Made by a program: the position numbers and the translations under genes
Assembly (NCBI RefSeq): GCF_021484805.1
Contig: NZ_CP090557.1
Span: forward strand, 4,662,001-4,726,000
DNA: 64,000 nucleotides
Direction of reading: 5' to 3'
DNA from: Tellurirhabdus bombi
Lineage (GTDB): Bacteria; Bacteroidota; Bacteroidia; Cytophagales; Spirosomataceae
Shown: positions 8,914-19,351 of the stretch, piece by piece
Layout of the letters: each line of letters starts with the position of its first letter
Position numbering within the stretch: position 1 is the first letter of the stretch
Notes under the pieces: generated by a model
The model's input: only the letters and a program-made list of their open reading frames with translations
What the model was told of the DNA's origin: nothing
The model's database searches: none

Positions 8914-9633
8914 TTATCGGGCCTTACCCTGTTGTTCTACCAACCGCTGTGCCATTGGCAGGAGCGTTTCCTCCAGAGGCACTGTTTGTTTAGCTTCAAT
9001 TAAGTATGTAGCCGGATTGGGCAAATGGGGCTGTCGGCGGATGAGTTCCAGCTTTAAGCCTTCAAAAGTTTTCCCAATTCCTTTCCGAACCGATTCGAGG
9101 TACTGCATGCGTACCCTTCTCCCCGTTGTTCTCAAACCGGTATACAAGGTTGTATTGAACTGGTAGATATAGGTTTCGGGCTTACTCGTCCAGTGCAGAA
9201 ACAGGTATCCTTCCTCTTTCCGAAGAGGCAATACGCCAATCGGTTGCAGTTTCAACTCCGCTTCGATTTCCTGCGCCATCTGCTGGCCTTCATCGCGTGC
9301 TTCCCGAAAACGCGGCAAGGCAAAATCCACGATGGCATCCACTTGTTGCAGGTAGGTATCGTCAACCGTACGGGGTTCGTACCGTAGCGTAAGCTTTTCT
9401 AAATCAAAACCGGTTACATCCTTGGGAAAGCGCCTCGAAAGCGTACCTTTGCGGCTTCGGAATTGGACGCCATTCTCGTAGTGGTCATGCAAATCCGTCA
9501 GGTCAGGATATAACTTTTTGTCAGAAAAATGTTGACGAACCTCTTGCAGGTAAGCCAGTACAACAAATTTTTTATACTCAAAATCAATCCACTCTTGAGT
9601 CAACCAGTCTTTTTGTAGTCGCTTCATAGGCAT
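8914..9633 (-). CDS. Conserved hypothetical protein
   Basis: Function not recognised. It encodes 239 residues (or 237 from the second methionine, MKRLQKDWLTQEWID), soluble, charged and without signal peptide. Repeated aromatic/charged segments such as WIDFEYKKFVVLAYLQEVRQHF near the N terminus suggest a helical domain. The C-terminal half (YLFLHWTSKPETYIYQF) looks like an alpha/beta domain. It is a single-gene unit, convergent with secG and divergent from groES across a 255-bp spacer. Codon use resembles its neighbours, so it is probably native. Confidence 0.6.
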   Translation of the reverse strand: MPMKRLQKDWLTQEWIDFEYKKFVVLAYLQEVRQHFSDKKLYPDLTDLHDHYENGVQFRSRKGTLSRRFPKDVTGFDLEKLTLRYEPRTVDDTYLQQVDAIVDFALPRFREARDEGQQMAQEIEAELKLQPIGVLPLRKEEGYLFLHWTSKPETYIYQFNTTLYTGLRTTGRRVRMQYLESVRKGIGKTFEGLKLELIRRQPHLPNPATYLIEAKQTVPLEETLLPMAQRLVEQQGKAR

Positions 9634-9660
9634 TTTCAGAATTGATACGGTCGGTCGAGC

Positions 9661-9836
9661 AAGTCATAAGTTAGCAAAAAGTGACAATTTCCAAATGGCC
9701 TTTCCCCAAAAAGATTCTGACAGGCATTTTGTTTTACTAAATGAGCATTTTGCAACAATTAGGCCCTCAACCTGAAAAAATGTCAGTTTCGTCTGCCACG
9801 GCTCTGATTGGCATAGAAAGTGACAGTGGCGGAGTA
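9661..9836 (+). promoter_or_regulatory. groESL upstream control region with repeated TGACA/TGTCA half-sites
   Basis: The spacer before groES holds several TGACA or TGTCA half-sites: 9681-9685, 9718-9722, 9781-9785 and 9820-9824. It also has TGCCA/TGGCA elements at 9794-9798 and 9809-9813. Their clustering before the chaperonin genes suggests a stress-response control region. No confident -7 or -12/-24 element was found, so no promoter is assigned. Confidence 0.35.
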
Positions 9837-9888
9837 CAATTCTTCCTAAAGAACACAGTTAAATAAAACCTAAAACACAAACCCAATT

Positions 9889-10185
9889 ATGGCAACAGTA
9901 ACGGAAAGTGTAGAAGTAAACGTAAAGCCGTTGGCTGATCGGGTGCTGGTAGAACCGGCTCCTGCCGAAGAAAAAACTGCATTCGGTATCATCATTCCAG
10001 ACACTGCAAAAGAAAAGCCCCAGCGTGGAACGATCGTTGCCGTTGGTAATGGCAAGAAAGATGAGCCGTTGACAGTGAAAGTAGGCGACACAGTACTGTA
10101 TGGCAAATATGCTGGTACAGAAATCACTGTGGAAGGCAAAGAGTACCTCATCATGCGTGAGTCTGACATCTTTGCGATCATCTAA
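9889..10185 (+). CDS. groES: Co-chaperonin GroES
   Basis: The 98-residue heptameric lid of the GroEL chamber. After a short seven-residue extension the family sequence [20 protein letters not shown] begins, followed by the mobile loop around [19 protein letters not shown] and the C-terminal [16 protein letters not shown]. It lies 88 bp before groEL, a normal bicistronic arrangement. Repeated TGACA-type half-sites upstream suggest stress control, which is inference. Confidence 0.97.
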   Translation: MATVTESVEVNVKPLADRVLVEPAPAEEKTAFGIIIPDTAKEKPQRGTIVAVGNGKKDEPLTVKVGDTVLYGKYAGTEITVEGKEYLIMRESDIFAII

Positions 10186-10207
10186 TCGTTGAGGTTTCGT
10201 CCTGTAA

Positions 10208-11905
<1,698 letters not shown>

Positions 11906-11920
11906 TCAGCCCCTTCCCTA

Positions 11921-11968
11921 TAGAAAGCAAAAAGCCTCTGACTAATGTTAGAGGCTTTTTGCTTTCTA
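11921..11968 (+). terminator. Terminator after groEL
   Basis: Long inverted repeat with 18-bp arms (11921-11938 and 11951-11968, core AAAAAGCCTC / GAGGCTTTTT). It lies 16 bp after the groEL stop. Confidence 0.9.
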
Positions 11969-11981
11969 TACCACTACCAAC

Positions 11982-12013
11982 AAAAAAGCCCTGCGAGATT
12001 CCCGCACGGCTTT
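11982..12013 (-). terminator. Minus-strand terminator downstream of the LolD-like gene
   Basis: Read on the minus strand, GCCGTGCG...CGCAGGGC forms a hairpin with one bulge, followed by TTTTTT. The only minus-strand gene upstream is the ABC ATPase ending at 12222. The 200 bp between them is very AT-rich and shows no gene. Confidence 0.6.
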
Positions 12014-12221
12014 CTGATTTACTCAACGTTATGAAAAACTTTTCTTTTCAATGCAAATATATATAAGTATGATAAAAAAACGCTTTTTATACAAAAAAAA
12101 TTCACCAAAAAAAACGCGCTTAATCAGAAATCAAAAATCATTAATTTTCTGTATATCAAAACTTTAACTAGTGATTCACAAAAAAATACTTTCTGACTGT
12201 CAGAAATAATTTCCTCTTTTA

Positions 12222-12884
12222 TCAGACGGAAATCACCCCATCATGGATCACTAGTTTCCGATCAGCCATGTCCGCCAGTGATTCATTGTGTGTAACAATA
12301 ACGAACGTTTGTCCAAGTTCGTCCCGAAGGCGAAAGAATAGTTGGTGTAAATCCTCCGCATTTTTAGAGTCCAGATTACCGCTTGGTTCGTCGGCAAACA
12401 CAATAGCTGGCGAATTGACCAGCGCCCGCGCCACCGCCGTGCGTTGCTGCTCGCCCCCTGACAAATGCGACGGCAAATGATCTTTACGGTGGCCCAGCCC
12501 CAGAATGGACAGTATTTCTTCCGCCCGCTTCCGTACTTGTTGTTCGTCGTTTCCGCTCATAAAGCCCGGCAAACAGACATTTTCCAGGGCCGTAAATTCG
12601 GCCAGCAGATTGTGAAATTGAAAAACAAACCCAATTTTGCTATTTCGGAAACGAGCCAATTCTTTCTCATTTAATCGGAAAACATCATTTCCGTCCAGAC
12701 TCACCTCGCCCGTATCAGGTCGATCCAGCGTTCCCAGAATATGAAGCAGGGTACTTTTTCCAGCTCCGGACGCACCCACGATTGAAACGACTTCGCTCGC
12801 CTGAATGCTTAAATTGATTCCTTTCAGAACCGGCAGACTGCCGTAATTACGCGTAATATTGTTTGCTTGAAGTAATGGTTGCAT
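12222..12884 (-). CDS. lolD: ABC transporter ATP-binding protein, LolD/MacB type
   Basis: ATPase of 220 residues for an inner-membrane ABC exporter, most similar in pattern to LolD, which powers lipoprotein release to the outer membrane. It has Walker [10 protein letters not shown] (about 37-45), Q-loop [18 protein letters not shown], signature [15 protein letters not shown], Walker [14 protein letters not shown], and H-loop [10 protein letters not shown]. The adjacent EPSGNLD is characteristic of the LolD/MacB/FtsE group. No permease gene is adjacent, so the partner must be encoded elsewhere. It diverges from sucC with a 156-bp spacer. Confidence 0.82.
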   Translation of the reverse strand: MQPLLQANNITRNYGSLPVLKGINLSIQASEVVSIVGASGAGKSTLLHILGTLDRPDTGEVSLDGNDVFRLNEKELARFRNSKIGFVFQFHNLLAEFTALENVCLPGFMSGNDEQQVRKRAEEILSILGLGHRKDHLPSHLSGGEQQRTAVARALVNSPAIVFADEPSGNLDSKNAEDLHQLFFRLRDELGQTFVIVTHNESLADMADRKLVIHDGVISV

Positions 12885-12920
12885 ATTTTTTTAGTAACTA
12901 AGGGAGTTGTTACAGAGCGC

Positions 12921-12955
12921 CAAAGTGGACTTTTGCAAATCTCTTCGCCACTTTG
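12921..12955. promoter_or_regulatory. Inverted repeat in the lolD-sucC divergent spacer
   Basis: Perfect arms CAAAGTGG (12921-12928) and CCACTTTG (12948-12955) separated by 19 bp, placed between the two divergent starts. It could be an operator shared by both genes, but nothing in the sequence names a regulator. Confidence 0.3.
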
Positions 12956-12967
12956 TCACGCTGAAAC

Positions 12968-12997
12968 TTTGTCCCTCCGTAGTTTGTCGCTAATTTG
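12968..12997 (+). promoter_or_regulatory. Candidate sucC promoter
   Basis: TTTG at 12968-12971, then 19 bp, then TAATTTG at 12991-12997. This approximates the Bacteroidota pattern TTTG-N19-TAnnTTTG with one base missing in the -7 box. It lies 44 bp before the sucC ATG. Confidence 0.4.
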
Positions 12998-13040
12998 CCC
13001 AAAAATTTGACATTTTTCATTATTCCTTGTTCTGTTCCGT

Positions 13041-14264
13041 ATGAATATACATGAGTACCAAGGTAAAGAAATACTGAAACGCTACGGCGTTCGGGTTCAG
13101 GAAGGCCTTGTTGCCGAGTCGCCAGAGAAAGCGGTGGAGGCAGCCAAACAAATCATGGCTCAGACCAATTCCAAGTTTGTTGTTGTAAAATCGCAAATTC
13201 ACGCTGGTGGTCGCGGAAAAGGTAAAATCGTAGGCAGCGAACAACGCGGCGTTCAACTCGCCAAGTCAGTCGATGATGTACGCGATATTAGTAAAAACCT
13301 CATTGGTAACGTACTTGTTACGCACCAAACCGGGCCAGAAGGTAGAAAAGTAAATAAAGTTCTGGTAGCTCAGGATGTTTATTACCCAGGCGCATCAGAA
13401 CCGAAAGAATATTACATCGGTATTCTGCTGGATCGTGCCAAAGGATGCAATGTCATCATGGCCAGCACCGAAGGCGGTATGGACATTGAAGAAGTTGCTG
13501 AACATACGCCCGAAAAAATTGTCAAAGAGTGGATCGATCCACGCGTTGGCTTGCAACCATTCCAGGCCCGGAAAGTAGCTTTTGCACTCGGTTTGGAAGG
13601 CGAAGCGTTCAAAGAAATGGTGAAGTTCGTGACTTCTCTGTACAAAGCGTACGTTGAAACGGACTCGTCTATGTTTGAAATCAACCCAGTACTGAAAACC
13701 TCAGACAACAAAATTCTGGCGGTTGATGCCAAAGTAAACCTGGATGATAACGCCCTTTTCCGCCACGGTGATCTGGCTGGCCTACGTGATGTAGCCGAAG
13801 AAGATCCCCTGGAGGTTGAAGCAACGGCTAGCGACCTGAATTACGTTAAGCTCGACGGAAACGTGGGTTGTATGGTAAACGGCGCTGGTTTAGCGATGGC
13901 CACGATGGATATCATCAAGCTGTCAGGCGGTGAGCCGGCTAACTTCCTGGACGTAGGGGGTGGAGCTAACGCCAAGACCGTTGAGGCCGGTTTCCGGATT
14001 ATCCTGAAAGATCCGAATGTAAAAGCCATCCTGATCAATATTTTCGGTGGTATCGTTCGTTGCGACCGCGTAGCAACGGGCGTTGTGGAGGCTTACAAAG
14101 CCATTGGCGACATCAAAGTACCGATCATTGTGCGTCTACAAGGAACAAACGCCGAAGAAGGTGCCCGCATTATCGACGAATCTGGACTGAAAGTTTACTC
14201 AGCCGTTCAGTTGAAAGATGCAGCTAAAAAGGTTACCGAAGTTCTGGAAGAATTAGGTCTTTAA
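13041..14264 (+). CDS. sucC: Succinyl-CoA synthetase (ADP-forming) beta subunit
   Basis: TCA-cycle enzyme subunit that couples succinyl-CoA cleavage to nucleoside triphosphate synthesis. The 407-residue product opens with the canonical MNIHEYQGKEILKRYGV. The ATP-grasp domain follows, including KSQIHAGGRGKGKIVGS. The C-terminal ligase domain contains NGAGLAMATMDIIKLSGGEPANF-type sequence, then NIFGGIVRCDRVA. The alpha subunit (sucD) is not adjacent in this window. It is a single-gene unit closed by a strong terminator. Confidence 0.96.
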   Translation: MNIHEYQGKEILKRYGVRVQEGLVAESPEKAVEAAKQIMAQTNSKFVVVKSQIHAGGRGKGKIVGSEQRGVQLAKSVDDVRDISKNLIGNVLVTHQTGPEGRKVNKVLVAQDVYYPGASEPKEYYIGILLDRAKGCNVIMASTEGGMDIEEVAEHTPEKIVKEWIDPRVGLQPFQARKVAFALGLEGEAFKEMVKFVTSLYKAYVETDSSMFEINPVLKTSDNKILAVDAKVNLDDNALFRHGDLAGLRDVAEEDPLEVEATASDLNYVKLDGNVGCMVNGAGLAMATMDIIKLSGGEPANFLDVGGGANAKTVEAGFRIILKDPNVKAILINIFGGIVRCDRVATGVVEAYKAIGDIKVPIIVRLQGTNAEEGARIIDESGLKVYSAVQLKDAAKKVTEVLEELGL

Positions 14265-14290
14265 ACCTTAAGCTATATATCATTCTGTTA

Positions 14291-14327
14291 AAAAGCGAAA
14301 GGACCCGATTGGGTCCTTTCGCTTTTT
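14291..14327. terminator. Bidirectional terminator after sucC
   Basis: Perfect inverted repeat with 16-bp arms (AAAAGCGAAAGGACCC and complement) and a GATT loop, flanked by A and T runs. It serves sucC and the convergent M48 peptidase gene. Confidence 0.92.
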
Positions 14328-14346
14328 AGTTTGGAAGACGTTTGTC

Positions 14347-15171
14347 TTAGTATTTTTTGTTGAAGTATTTCATTGCATCCGGAATCTGACTCTGGATATC
14401 GCGGATACGGCGCTGGTCAGAGGGGTGCGTTGACAGAAACTCAGCTGGTTTTTTACCGCCACTGGCTTGCGACATGCGGGTCCAGAAACCAACGGCTTCC
14501 TTTGGATCGTAACCGGCAATGGACATAAAGATCAGTCCCAGCTTATCGGCTTCCGATTCCTGGCTGCGGCTATGCGGCAAGGCCCGTAGCACTTGATAAC
14601 CCACCGGGGCCGCTGCCCCAACGGCTTGCAGCAACAAGGCATTGGTCTGGCTGCGTTGCGATTGCGATAGGGTTCCCAACACCAGTTGTCCGCCCTGAAT
14701 CAGTCCGTTGGCGAGCAGTCCTTCACTCATTCGTTCGTTGCCGTGCTCAGCAATGGCGTGCGATACTTCGTGACCCATAACGGTAGCAATCCCCGCTTCA
14801 TTCTGGCAAATGGGCATAATCCCCGTATAGAAAGCAACTTTTCCACCGGGCATACACCAGGCGTTCACCTGCGGGCTCTGGATTAAGTTAAATTCCCACT
14901 GAAAACCATTCAGACGGCTCGCAAAATTATTGGCATTCATGTAGGACTCAACGGCTCGTTGAATGCGTGCCCCTACTCGTCTTACCATCTCCGCCTGCTC
15001 TCCCGACCGAACAACCCGGCTCGTATCCAATACTTCTTTATAATTGGAGAAACTGAGGGGTAACAACTGCGAACTTGGAACGAGCCGTAACTGACTTCGG
15101 CCACTCAGCGGAACCTTTTGGCATCCGATGATTAAACCGATCAGCAGCGTGGCTATGACAGTACGTTTCAT
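14347..15171 (-). CDS. M48-family metallopeptidase, lipoprotein
   Basis: Zinc-dependent endopeptidase of the LoiP/BepA-like group, probably acting in outer-membrane protein quality control in the periplasm. The 274-residue product has a signal peptide ending at the lipobox IIGC (Cys17). The catalytic motif is HEVSH at 134-138, and the third zinc ligand is expected in SQESEADKLG near residue 208. Substrate is unknown. It converges with sucC and diverges from the hydrolase gene at 15334. Confidence 0.88.
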   Translation of the reverse strand: MKRTVIATLLIGLIIGCQKVPLSGRSQLRLVPSSQLLPLSFSNYKEVLDTSRVVRSGEQAEMVRRVGARIQRAVESYMNANNFASRLNGFQWEFNLIQSPQVNAWCMPGGKVAFYTGIMPICQNEAGIATVMGHEVSHAIAEHGNERMSEGLLANGLIQGGQLVLGTLSQSQRSQTNALLLQAVGAAAPVGYQVLRALPHSRSQESEADKLGLIFMSIAGYDPKEAVGFWTRMSQASGGKKPAEFLSTHPSDQRRIRDIQSQIPDAMKYFNKKY

Positions 15172-15284
15172 TGACTTAATAAGTTAGTTTTCTAAAAGAC
15201 TTGATTTGGCTCAAAAGTATCATATATGACTGTTTCCCCTTGTTGTTTGTTTAATTTTTTTAAGCATAGTCAGTCATTAGTCCT

Positions 15285-15292
15285 TAGATTTG
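15285..15292 (+). promoter_or_regulatory. Candidate -7 box for the 15334 gene
   Basis: TAGATTTG matches TAnnTTTG and lies 42 bp before the ATG. The -33 region has no clear TTTG. Confidence 0.4.
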
Positions 15293-15333
15293 TGCCAGCA
15301 CCTGAGGTTTAACCACGTAGACAAATAAGATTC

Positions 15334-15945
15334 ATGAAGATTATTGCTGTTGGCAGAAACTACGTTGAGCACATAAAAGAACTAAATAACGAGCAACCGG
15401 AAGATCCGGTCATTTTTACCAAGCCCGAAACAGCTATTCTACGAAACAACGATCCATTTTATTATCCAGACTTTTCAACGGACGTTCATTTTGAGGTAGA
15501 AATCCTGATTCGGATCAACCGGGCAGGGAAAAATATTGAGGAAAAATTCGCGCACAAATATTACGACGAAATCGGGATTGGCATCGATTTTACGGCCCGC
15601 GACCTTCAGTCGAAGCTCAAAGCCAAGGGGTTGCCCTGGGATTTAGCCAAAGGCTTCAACGGATCGGCACCCATTTCAGCATTTGTTCCCAAATCGCAGT
15701 TTCCCGACTTACAAAATCTAAACTTCCAGTTAGACCTTAATGGCGAAACCCGGCAGCAGGGCAATACGTCATTGATGCTGTTTAAGATTGATTACCTTAT
15801 TTCGTTCGTTTCCAGATACTTCCTGTTACAACAGGGCGATATTATTTTCACGGGTACGCCCAAAGGCGTTGGCCCCGTTCAGGTTGGCGATGTATTAACG
15901 GCTTCCATCGAAGGCCAGAAAATGCTGGAGTGCTCGGTAAAATAA
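15334..15945 (+). CDS. Fumarylacetoacetate-hydrolase-family protein
   Basis: Cytoplasmic metal-dependent hydrolase or decarboxylase of the FAH superfamily, 203 residues, the short FAHD1-like form. Visible motifs are KIIAVGRNYVEHIKE at the N terminus, KPETAIL, the metal-binding acidic pair HFEVEIL, the segment GIDFTARDLQ, and FTGTPKGVGPVQVGD near the C terminus. Family members act on oxaloacetate, acylpyruvates or related diketo acids; which one applies is not deducible. It is followed after 49 bp by the M23 peptidase gene. Confidence 0.88.
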   Translation: MKIIAVGRNYVEHIKELNNEQPEDPVIFTKPETAILRNNDPFYYPDFSTDVHFEVEILIRINRAGKNIEEKFAHKYYDEIGIGIDFTARDLQSKLKAKGLPWDLAKGFNGSAPISAFVPKSQFPDLQNLNFQLDLNGETRQQGNTSLMLFKIDYLISFVSRYFLLQQGDIIFTGTPKGVGPVQVGDVLTASIEGQKMLECSVK

Positions 15946-15994
15946 GTATACAGAAAGGCGTTTGTAATGAGCATACGTCGGGATTTTAGCAATT

Positions 15995-17992
15995 ATGAGG
16001 CGGAAGAAACGTAGTTATATTTCTCTTATTTTCCTTTTACTGATCGCAATTAGTGCCACGCAGGCCCAACAGGCACCCCGTCCGGGTAAAGAGGTGTTGA
16101 AAGCAATTCAGCCGGGTTATTTCATGTTTCCTATTATGCCGGGAGATATTAACTCCCTTTCGGGTGCTATGGGCGATTTGCGGGCTAATCACTTTCACGC
16201 GGGCATCGACATCCGAACCCAGCAACGCGAAGGTCTTGCGGTTCACGCCGCCGCCGATGGGTATATTTCCCGCATTGCTGTTTTTACAGGTGGGTACGGC
16301 AACGTTCTTTTCGTTAAACACCCCAACGGCCTAACTACCGTGTATGGTCACCTGAAAAGCCTAAGTGATCCGCTAGCCACTTATTTACGCGAAAACCAAT
16401 ACAAAAAACAAACCTTTGAAATCGATTTACGGCCCGAACCCGGTCAATTTATCGTCAAAAAAGGAGGCGTAATTGCCTTATCGGGCAATACGGGCGGGTC
16501 GGGTGGGCCTCACCTGCACTTCGAAATTCGGGATGAGAAAAACAACTTATTAAATCCATTGCTCTTTGGTTTTCAGGAACTTGAAGACACTACGCCGCCC
16601 TTTTTCGATAAAATTGCCCTTCGCCCTTTAACACCCACTTCCCGCATCAATGGGCAAGCATCACGCGTCGTGTTGCAGCCTGTCAAGCGGCCCAACGGCG
16701 ATTATGTGCTTACGCAACCGGTTACAGCTTCGGGCCTGATCGGGCTAGAAATTCTGGCTTATGACCGCACCAACGGGACACCTTATAAGAACGGTTTGGG
16801 ATGCATCGAGATTCAACTCGATGACCGTGAAGTGTTTGCCTATAACATGGATAATTTTCCGAATGACCAAACGCGCCTGATCAACGTCCACATGGATTAC
16901 GCGACGGAGCAGTTAACCGGACAGCGCTATCACCGCTGCTACATCGCCGATGGGAACAATCTTCCTCTGTACCAAACCGATGCCACCAAAGGGAAACTTC
17001 CTCTATTTGATGGCGAGTCGCACGAAGTTACCATCACCCTGTTTGACAGTTACCAGAACTCAACGCATTTGCGCTTTACGGTAAAAGCCGATACGTCAGA
17101 GTCCGCCCCCATTGCGAGGCTGAAGCCAAGTAACCTGCCTACCGTACTGACCAGCGCCGCCGAGGAGAATACGCTGCTGATCCGCGCCCGCAATCTACCG
17201 ACTGCCGATGCTCCCCCGGCCATTCTGCACACCAGCAGTGCGAAGATAGAAGTTCCAGTAGCGTATGTGCGGGGCAACGAAGCGGTTTATGTGGTGGACC
17301 TGAATCAGTATCTGCCGGATTCGGTGCAAGTTGGAAAAGCCATTTTGCCGTTAAATTATAGAAAACGCATTCACCCCGGACGGGAGGAGACCTATAAGCA
17401 GGAAGATGTATCGATTGCCTTTGCGCCAAGTAGTTTGCTGGACACCTTGCACTTAACGGTCAAGCGTACGGGTAATATGATCGCGATAAATCAGCTTACG
17501 GTCCCTTTAAATGATAACATTGGTGTTAACTTTGCCCCTTCAGAACCGGTAGAAGATAAACAACGAACCCAAATTTATCAGGTCAGCGGTGGGCGTCGAA
17601 AATACATTGGTGGCTTCTGGAAAGATGATCGGTTTCATTTCCGGCCTCGTGAACTGGGCACGTTTAAGTTGTTAACCGATACAAACGCTCCGGTAGCAAA
17701 ATGGATACGGAAGGATTCGGAGGGTTTAGTAGCAACCATCAAAGACGACTTATCGGGTCTTGAGAGCTTTCGGATGCTGGTCAATGGGGAATGGGTCTTG
17801 ATGCAATATGACTACAAACGGGCCCTTATCTGGTCAGACCGCCTCGATCGTACCAAGCCATTCGAAGGAGAGGTAGTCCTGGAGGTCAAAGATCGTGCGG
17901 GCAATAAAACGTTATTGACCGCCAACCTGCCAATGGTTACCGCGCAGGCGGATTCTGTCTCTAACGTACCCCCTTCTACTGTAAAACAATAG
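15995..17992 (+). CDS. M23-family peptidase (LytM-like), exported
   Basis: Exported metallopeptidase predicted to cut peptidoglycan peptide cross-links. The 665-residue product has a signal peptide ending near ATQAQQ (about residue 24). The LytM domain has its zinc ligands in HFHAGID (H68, D72) and GPHLHFE (H173, H175). Loop residues VYGHLKSL lie between. About 450 C-terminal residues form beta-rich, Ig-like domains with no assigned role. The stop lies 7 bp before bcp, so the two may be co-transcribed. Confidence 0.87.
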   Translation: MRRKKRSYISLIFLLLIAISATQAQQAPRPGKEVLKAIQPGYFMFPIMPGDINSLSGAMGDLRANHFHAGIDIRTQQREGLAVHAAADGYISRIAVFTGGYGNVLFVKHPNGLTTVYGHLKSLSDPLATYLRENQYKKQTFEIDLRPEPGQFIVKKGGVIALSGNTGGSGGPHLHFEIRDEKNNLLNPLLFGFQELEDTTPPFFDKIALRPLTPTSRINGQASRVVLQPVKRPNGDYVLTQPVTASGLIGLEILAYDRTNGTPYKNGLGCIEIQLDDREVFAYNMDNFPNDQTRLINVHMDYATEQLTGQRYHRCYIADGNNLPLYQTDATKGKLPLFDGESHEVTITLFDSYQNSTHLRFTVKADTSESAPIARLKPSNLPTVLTSAAEENTLLIRARNLPTADAPPAILHTSSAKIEVPVAYVRGNEAVYVVDLNQYLPDSVQVGKAILPLNYRKRIHPGREETYKQEDVSIAFAPSSLLDTLHLTVKRTGNMIAINQLTVPLNDNIGVNFAPSEPVEDKQRTQIYQVSGGRRKYIGGFWKDDRFHFRPRELGTFKLLTDTNAPVAKWIRKDSEGLVATIKDDLSGLESFRMLVNGEWVLMQYDYKRALIWSDRLDRTKPFEGEVVLEVKDRAGNKTLLTANLPMVTAQADSVSNVPPSTVKQ

Positions 17993-17999
17993 TCCAGCT

Positions 18000-18449
18000 A
18001 TGGCACTTAAAATTGGCGATCAAGCCCCTGATTTTGAATCAAAAGACCAGAATGGCCAACCCATTCGGCTCTCGGATTTCCGGGGGCGGAAGGTTGTTCT
18101 GTACTTTTATCCTAAAGACGATACCTCTGGTTGTACGGCCCAGGCCTGCGACCTCCGCGACAATTATGCCGACCTGCGCCAAGCGGGTTATGACGTGTTG
18201 GGCGTGAGTGTCGATGATGAAAAATCGCATCAGAAGTTCATCGGCAAATATGATTTACCATTCGGTCTGGTTTCCGATACGGATAAGCAGGTCGTTGAAG
18301 CGTATGATGTCTGGAAAGAAAAATCAATGTATGGCCGCAAATACATGGGCACCGTCCGGACGACGTTCGTTATTGATGAAAACGGAATTATTACCGACAT
18401 CATCGAAAAAGTTGATACAAAAAAACACACGGAACAGATTTTAAAATAA
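18000..18449 (+). CDS. bcp: Thioredoxin-dependent thiol peroxidase (BCP type)
   Basis: Peroxiredoxin reducing H2O2 and organic hydroperoxides with thioredoxin. The 149 residues show the AhpC/TSA pattern, with YFYPKDDTSGCTAQACDLRD holding the peroxidatic Cys45 and the resolving Cys50, spacing typical of two-cysteine BCP. The conserved Arg lies in VRTTFVIDENG. Its stop and the start of the next gene overlap by one base (TAATG), indicating translational coupling to transketolase. Confidence 0.94.
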   Translation: MALKIGDQAPDFESKDQNGQPIRLSDFRGRKVVLYFYPKDDTSGCTAQACDLRDNYADLRQAGYDVLGVSVDDEKSHQKFIGKYDLPFGLVSDTDKQVVEAYDVWKEKSMYGRKYMGTVRTTFVIDENGIITDIIEKVDTKKHTEQILK

Positions 18450-19306
18450 TGGAGATTCAAGAATTAGCACACATTGCTACGCAGGTCCGGCGCGACATCG
18501 TACGGATGGTTCACGCTGTCAATTCAGGCCACCCCGGCGGTTCACTCGGCTGTACCGATTTACTGGTTACGCTTTATTTTGACGTTATGAAGCTAAAGCG
18601 GGACGGAGAAGGCAAGGTCATTTTCGACATGGATGGTCGCGATGAAGACCTGTTTTTCCTTTCCAACGGGCATATCTCGCCGGTTTTTTATTCGGTGCTA
18701 GCGCGGGCGGGTTATTTTCCCATTTCCGAGCTGGCCACCTTCCGGAAGCTGGACAGTCGTTTGCAGGGCCACCCAACCACGGCAGAGCACCTGCCGGGCG
18801 TTCGGATTGCTTCCGGTTCATTGGGACAAGGTTTGTCGGTAGCTTGTGGCGCCGCTTTGGCTAAAAAATTGAACGGTGACGATAATCAGGTTTATGTCTT
18901 GATGGGCGATGGCGAACAACAGGAAGGCCAGGTCTGGGAAGCCGCTACCTTTGCACCGCACCACAAACTGGGTAATCTGACGGCCATCATCGACTTCAAT
19001 GGCCAGCAAATTGACGGCCCGACTAAACTCGTGATGAACAACCGTGATCTGGGCGAAAAATACCGCGCATTTGGCTGGAACGTAGTCGAAACCAACGGCA
19101 ATGATTTGGCCGATTTGAGCAAAGTGCTGCACGAATCCCAGTCTGACCCGGAAGTACCCACGCTGATTCTGATGAAGACCGAAATGGGCTTTGGCATCGA
19201 CTACATGATGGGTAGCCACAAATGGCACGGCGTTGCTCCGAACGACGAGCAACTGGCCGTTGCGCTGAACCAATTGCCGCAAACGGTAGGAATCGAAGAT
19301 TATTAA
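18449..19306 (+). CDS. Transketolase, N-terminal subunit
   Basis: The first half of a split transketolase (pentose-phosphate pathway), 285 residues. It contains the pyrophosphate/TPP part: VNSGHPGGSLGCTD, FLSNGHISPV, and the TPP/metal motif GDGEQQEGQVWEAA followed by IIDFNGQQIDG. Split transketolases are common in Bacteroidota and archaea and need both subunits. The start overlaps the bcp stop by one base; the C-terminal subunit follows after 45 bp. Confidence 0.94.
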   Translation: MEIQELAHIATQVRRDIVRMVHAVNSGHPGGSLGCTDLLVTLYFDVMKLKRDGEGKVIFDMDGRDEDLFFLSNGHISPVFYSVLARAGYFPISELATFRKLDSRLQGHPTTAEHLPGVRIASGSLGQGLSVACGAALAKKLNGDDNQVYVLMGDGEQQEGQVWEAATFAPHHKLGNLTAIIDFNGQQIDGPTKLVMNNRDLGEKYRAFGWNVVETNGNDLADLSKVLHESQSDPEVPTLILMKTEMGFGIDYMMGSHKWHGVAPNDEQLAVALNQLPQTVGIEDY

Positions 19307-19351
19307 TGCCTGAAATCTTCGCAATATTCGTCTCTTTCAATTTTTGACTCA

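Noticed and set aside
9805-9830. Possible -24/-12 sigma-54 promoter before groES (TTGGCATAGAAAGTGACA).
   Set aside because: The -12 element would read GTGA instead of TTGC, so only the GG at -24 fits.
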